DNA from: DAOPYU01 sp942493245
GTDB taxonomy: Bacteria > Sumerlaeota > Sumerlaeia > UBA8349
Direction of reading: 5' to 3'
Assembly (NCBI GenBank): GCA_942493245.1
Contig: OW818685.1
Coordinates: forward strand, 806,001-870,000
Length of the DNA: 64,000 bases
This document shows, in pieces, positions 60,536-64,000 of this stretch (position 1 is the stretch's first letter; each line of letters starts with the position of its first letter). The notes beneath the pieces were generated by a model. The model was not told the DNA's origin, did not search any database, and saw only the letters and a list, made by a program, of their open reading frames with translations. The position numbers and the translations under genes are program-made.

Positions 60536-61532
60536 GAGTGTCGGGGGCGCTCCGCTCTCGATCTTTCTGTTGCATCCGGACCGCGAGCGGGCGGGAACCC
60601 TGCGCGAGTTTCTGGCGCAGCGGGGGTTGACGGTTACGATGTTTGACAACAGTTCGGAGGCGCTTGTCTCCATCTACGCCGAGCCGCCGGATATTGTTGT
60701 GCTTCATTGGCAGGTGGGACCGGACGGGGGGCGAAGCGTTGCGGAAACCCTGAAGGCCGACAACGCCTTTGTCCATTTGCCGATCCTCTTTCTGATGCCG
60801 CCCGAGTGTCTGGAGGAACTGGCGCGGCTCGATCATTTCCCCTACGACGATTATCTGCTGGAAGATGCCGCCTTGCCGGGGTTGTTGCTGCGCATCGCGC
60901 TCTGTATCGAGCGGACCCGCCGCCAGCTGGATGCGAATCCGTTGACGCATCTGCCTGGGAACGCGCGGATCATGCGCGAACTTGAAACGCGTATCGCTCG
61001 GGGCGAATCTTTCTCGGCGGTTTATCTCGATCTGGACAATTTTAAGGCGTTCAACGACCGTTATGGGTTTACCCGGGGAGATGAAGCGTTGCGATTGACG
61101 GCGCGTCTGACGGCCATCTCGGTTCGGCAGGGATCGCCCCTGGACCATTTTGTCGGACATGTCGGGGGGGACGACTTTTTGTTCCTGCTCCCGATTGACA
61201 GGGCCGAAGCGGTCTGCGAACAGTTGATCGCGCTTTTCGACCAGATGATTCGTTCGCTCTACGACGACGAGGAACGCCGCCAGGGGTGTATCCGGTCCGT
61301 CAACCGAAAAGGGGAACAGGAAACCTTCCCCCTGATGAGTATTTCGTTGTCCGTGGTGCCCAATCATGCCGCCCGCTTTACCCATCCCGGCCAGATCAGT
61401 TCCATCGCCGCCGAACTCAAGAAAGTGGCCAAAAAGCGCGAGGGGTCGAACTATGTGGTGGACCGCCGGATTGGGAATGGAAACGGAAATGGGAATGGAA
61501 ACGGGCACAAGCCAGACCCGGACGAGAAGTGA
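60507..61532 (+). CDS. Pseudo-receiver plus GGDEF-like protein (GGDDF) with Gly-Asn tail
   Basis: 341 residues from the ATG at 60507, with GAGG 6 nt upstream and a 29-bp overlap with the HDOD gene; an ATG at 60495 is possible. Residues about 15-130 form a receiver fold (LSIFLLHPDRERAGTLREFL, PDIVVLHWQV), but His67 stands where the phosphoacceptor Asp should be. A GGDEF-like cyclase domain follows (FSAVYLDLDNFKAFNDRYGFTRGDEAL) with active loop GGDDF (220-224) instead of GGDEF or GGEEF. The variant is known in a distinct family; cyclase activity is uncertain. The protein ends with a (Gly-Asn) tract (GNGNGNGNGNG) from a 6-bp DNA microsatellite. Cytoplasmic. Confidence 0.88.
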   Translation: MDSIQPTSFESVGGAPLSIFLLHPDRERAGTLREFLAQRGLTVTMFDNSSEALVSIYAEPPDIVVLHWQVGPDGGRSVAETLKADNAFVHLPILFLMPPECLEELARLDHFPYDDYLLEDAALPGLLLRIALCIERTRRQLDANPLTHLPGNARIMRELETRIARGESFSAVYLDLDNFKAFNDRYGFTRGDEALRLTARLTAISVRQGSPLDHFVGHVGGDDFLFLLPIDRAEAVCEQLIALFDQMIRSLYDDEERRQGCIRSVNRKGEQETFPLMSISLSVVPNHAARFTHPGQISSIAAELKKVAKKREGSNYVVDRRIGNGNGNGNGNGHKPDPDEK

Positions 61533-61588
61533 TCGAAATATTCCATGATTACAGATACGAACTTGATGATGAAAAAGGAGAGGGTGTG

Positions 61589-64000
61589 ATGGGGAAACGG
61601 ATCTTGAGACGACTTTTTCTTGTGTTGGGAGTGGGTATCTTGCTCCAGAGTCTGGCCACGGCTGAGGACGCTGCGGCGGTGGGGGGACTGGTCCCGGTCA
61701 ACCTGTCGTGTGAATACCTCCAGAATCCCTGGGGGATTGACGTGGCCAGGCCCCGGTTGAGCTGGCAGGTGGCGCCGGTTGCGAGTCCGGCCGCCGCGCG
61801 GGGCTTGAAAGTCAGCGCGTGCCAGATCCTGGTGGCTGGGTCGACTGACTCGTTGAAGGCCGACAAGGGCGACCTATGGGACTCGGGCAAGGTCGCGGGA
61901 GACAAAACCGTTCTGATTTCCTACGCCGGTTCCGTTTTGACCTCCTTTCAGAAGTGCTATTGGAAGGTGCGGGTTTGGGATCAGGCGGATAAGGCGTCGG
62001 CCTGGAGTGAACCGGCTTTCTGGACGATGGGCGTTCTGAAACCGGAGGACTGGAAAGCGAAGTGGATCACGCTGACCCGCAAGGCCGAACGCGAGGTGCC
62101 CGAGTTTGACCCCAAAGCGCCCCGCTCGATGGAATGGCGTCAGAAAGCGGCCAGCCCGATCTTCCGGAAAGAATTTCAGGTCAAAGAGAAAATGCGCTCC
62201 GCCACGGCGTACATCTGTGGTCTGGGGTATTACGAAATGCGTCTGAACGGTAACAAGGTGGGCGACCACGAACTGGACCCCGCCTTCACGCGGTTCGACC
62301 GGCGCTCGCTCTATGTGACCTACGACGTGACCGCCGCGCTCCAGTCGGGCGACAATGCCGTGGGGGTGATGCTCGGGAACGGGTTCTACAATTCCCACAC
62401 GCGCGACGCCTGGGATTTCGACAAGGCGCCGTGGCGCGATGAACCCAAACTGCTCGCCCAGATCCGCATTGAATACGAAGACGGCTCGGTCGAGACCGTG
62501 GCCACCGATCCCTCGTGGAAGGCCAACACCGGCCCGGTGGTTCTGGATGGAACCCGCCAGGGTGAATTCTACGACGCGCGGAAGGAAATGCCCGGCTGGG
62601 ACAAAGGAAAATTCGACGACGCGGCCTGGAAGCCCGCCGAACTGGCGAAACCGCTCACGGGACTTGTCAGCGCACAGATGATGCCCCCTATCCGCGTGAT
62701 CGAGACGCTCAAGCCGGTCAAGATCACCGAGCCGAAGCCGGGTATTTTCGTCTTCGACATGGGTCAGAACATCGCCGGGTGGGCGCAGTTGAAGGTGAGC
62801 GGCCCCGCCGGAACGAAAGTCGAGATGCGCTATGGCGAGCGCCTGAAGACGGATGGAACGCTCGAACAACTCGGCGAGTTCAAGCAGAACGCCGGGATTG
62901 CCCAGCACGTTTTCCAGGGGCCTTTCCAGACGGATACTTACATCCTCAAGGGTCAGGGAGAAGAGGTCTGGCGCCCCCACTTCGCCTACCACGGCTTCCA
63001 GTATGTCGAGGTGACGGGATTCCCGGGCAAACCGGAGGCTGGGAACATCACGGGCTGTGTGCTGCACACGGATTTTAAACCGGCCGGTTCTTTCGAGTGT
63101 TCCAACGAATTGCTCAACAAGATTCAGAAACTCACCGCCTGGGCCTATCGTGGCAACTACCACGGGTATCCGACCGATTGCCCGCACCGCGAGAAAAACG
63201 GCTGGACCGGCGATGCCCACCTGGCCGCCGAGTATGCCATGCTTTTCTTCCACAATCAGGCGGGGTACGCCAAATGGATGAACGACTTCTTCGACGAGCA
63301 GCGCGACAGTGGCGAACTGCCCGGCATCGTGCCCACCGGAGGCTGGGGCTACGCCTGGGGGAACGGCCCCGCCTGGGACAGCGCCTATATCCTGATTCCG
63401 TGGTACCTCTACCTCTACAACGGCGACACGGGGATTCTGGCCACCCACTACGACCGGATGAAACGCTATGTGGATTACCTCCAGACAAAGGCTGCGGACC
63501 AGATTGTCAGCATCGGCCTGGGCGACTGGGTGCCCGCCAAGACCGAGACGCCGGTGCCGGTGACCTCGACCGGATACTATTACGCCGACACGCTCATCGT
63601 CTCGAAAGCCGCGAAGATTCTGGGACGCGAGGACGACGCAAAGGCCTACGCCGACCGGGCCGAACAGATCCGGCAGGGGTACAACAAGGCTTTCTACAAG
63701 GGCGACGGGGTCTATGCCAACGGCAGCCAGACCGCGCTGAGCTGCGCGCTCTATCAGGGTCTGGCCGACCCGGCGGAAACAAAGAAAGTGACCGAAAAAC
63801 TCGTCGCGGCGGTTCACGGCAACGGCGACAAGATTGACACGGGCATTCTGGGCGCCAAGTATCTGTTCCGCGCCCTGACGGCCAACGGTCAGAATGACGT
63901 GGCCTATGCGCTTGCCACGCAGAAGGCCGCGCCGAGCTACGGGGCGTGGGTGGATCAGGGCGCCACGACTCTCTGGGAAGAATGGCCCGGCACCGGCTCG
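61589..64000 (+). CDS. Alpha-L-rhamnosidase, GH78 (3' end outside window)
   Basis: 804 codons are visible and the frame runs off the window. The ATG at 61589 has AAGGAGAGG 8 nt upstream; signal peptide FLVLGVGILLQSLATAE. Domain order fits GH78: an N-terminal domain (LSCEYLQNPWGIDVARPRLSW), rhamnosidase N-domain (YICGLGYYEMRLNGNKVGDHELDP), a beta domain (FVFDMGQNIAGWAQLKVSG), then the alpha/alpha barrel. Active-site text DCPHREKNGWTGDAHL starts at Asp530, and the base region LWEEWPG has Glu797/Glu798. It releases terminal alpha-L-rhamnose from glycans or glycosides, outside the cytoplasm or in the periplasm. Same strand as the signalling genes, 56 bp downstream, but function suggests independent control. 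Confidence 0.94.
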   Translation, partial: MGKRILRRLFLVLGVGILLQSLATAEDAAAVGGLVPVNLSCEYLQNPWGIDVARPRLSWQVAPVASPAAARGLKVSACQILVAGSTDSLKADKGDLWDSGKVAGDKTVLISYAGSVLTSFQKCYWKVRVWDQADKASAWSEPAFWTMGVLKPEDWKAKWITLTRKAEREVPEFDPKAPRSMEWRQKAASPIFRKEFQVKEKMRSATAYICGLGYYEMRLNGNKVGDHELDPAFTRFDRRSLYVTYDVTAALQSGDNAVGVMLGNGFYNSHTRDAWDFDKAPWRDEPKLLAQIRIEYEDGSVETVATDPSWKANTGPVVLDGTRQGEFYDARKEMPGWDKGKFDDAAWKPAELAKPLTGLVSAQMMPPIRVIETLKPVKITEPKPGIFVFDMGQNIAGWAQLKVSGPAGTKVEMRYGERLKTDGTLEQLGEFKQNAGIAQHVFQGPFQTDTYILKGQGEEVWRPHFAYHGFQYVEVTGFPGKPEAGNITGCVLHTDFKPAGSFECSNELLNKIQKLTAWAYRGNYHGYPTDCPHREKNGWTGDAHLAAEYAMLFFHNQAGYAKWMNDFFDEQRDSGELPGIVPTGGWGYAWGNGPAWDSAYILIPWYLYLYNGDTGILATHYDRMKRYVDYLQTKAADQIVSIGLGDWVPAKTETPVPVTSTGYYYADTLIVSKAAKILGREDDAKAYADRAEQIRQGYNKAFYKGDGVYANGSQTALSCALYQGLADPAETKKVTEKLVAAVHGNGDKIDTGILGAKYLFRALTANGQNDVAYALATQKAAPSYGAWVDQGATTLWEEWPGTGS

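Noticed and set aside
61874..63817. 647-codon minus-strand frame
   Set aside because: Antisense to the GH78 rhamnosidase, which has recognisable active-site text and a ribosome site.

Overview
The window is a 64 kb piece of a GC-rich bacterial chromosome with a diderm-type gene set: an RND efflux pump, PBP1c, a lipocalin-type lipoprotein, MotA/MotB and a prepilin-like secreted protein. Several family choices are typical of uncultured lineages around the Planctomycetes/Verrucomicrobia/Lentisphaerae and Sumerlaeota/Hydrogenedentota groups. These are a hydrazine-synthase-alpha-like beta-propeller protein, DUF1080 and fucosidase-like domains, a Tat-exported sulfatase, a GH78 rhamnosidase, and an orphan prepilin with a long globular tail. 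The exact phylum is an inference. No rRNA, tRNA or CRISPR array was seen.

Layout. 0-6 kb (minus strand): an incomplete HZS-alpha-like secreted protein, a large hybrid sensor kinase with a periplasmic NMT1/THI5-type sensor, and DNA polymerase III delta prime (holB). 6.5-11 kb: one very large secreted fusion joining two glycosidase-like barrels, a DUF1080 domain and a PHP-like domain, closed by a strong terminator and followed by two short repeat elements. 11-16 kb: a two-gene RND efflux operon. 16-21.6 kb: a 14-unit beta-propeller-like secreted protein, PBP1c and a small membrane protein. 21.8-25.9 kb: argF with a Crp/Fnr regulator, a DinB-fold protein, a secreted tyrosine-phosphatase-like protein and a prepilin. 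26-29.3 kb: a GT4 glycosyltransferase and a dispersed structured repeat split by an IS4-family insertion sequence. 29.4-35 kb (minus strand): a flavoprotein, pta, an orphan ABC ATPase with degenerate motifs, and thrS. 35-38 kb: an MmeI-like single-polypeptide restriction-modification enzyme with a low-GC centre. 38-49 kb: a DEAD-box helicase and a run of mostly secreted proteins (unknown, esterase-like, Tat beta-propeller, ankyrin, lipocalin, sulfatase). 49-53.7 kb: a tandem array of three secreted alpha-helical-repeat paralogues separated by a common repeat, with decayed units at both ends. 53.7-58.9 kb (minus strand): anti-sigma factor, ECF sigma factor, ankyrin protein, motB, motA and rpsT. 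59-61.5 kb: a three-gene signalling cluster (small HD-GYP-associated-like protein, HDOD, GGDEF-like). 61.6-64 kb: an alpha-L-rhamnosidase running off the end.

How the parts fit. Much of the window deals with exported glycan-active enzymes (fusion glycosidase, sulfatase, rhamnosidase, possibly the esterase), which fits a heterotrophic degrader of sulfated or deoxy-sugar polysaccharides. Housekeeping genes (holB, pta, thrS, rpsT, argF) are interleaved with them. The accessory signal lies in repeats: a roughly 330 bp multi-hairpin dispersed element present at three loci, a palindromic mini-insertion that separated a sigma/anti-sigma pair without damaging either gene, and the repeat-punctuated paralogue array at 49-53.7 kb.
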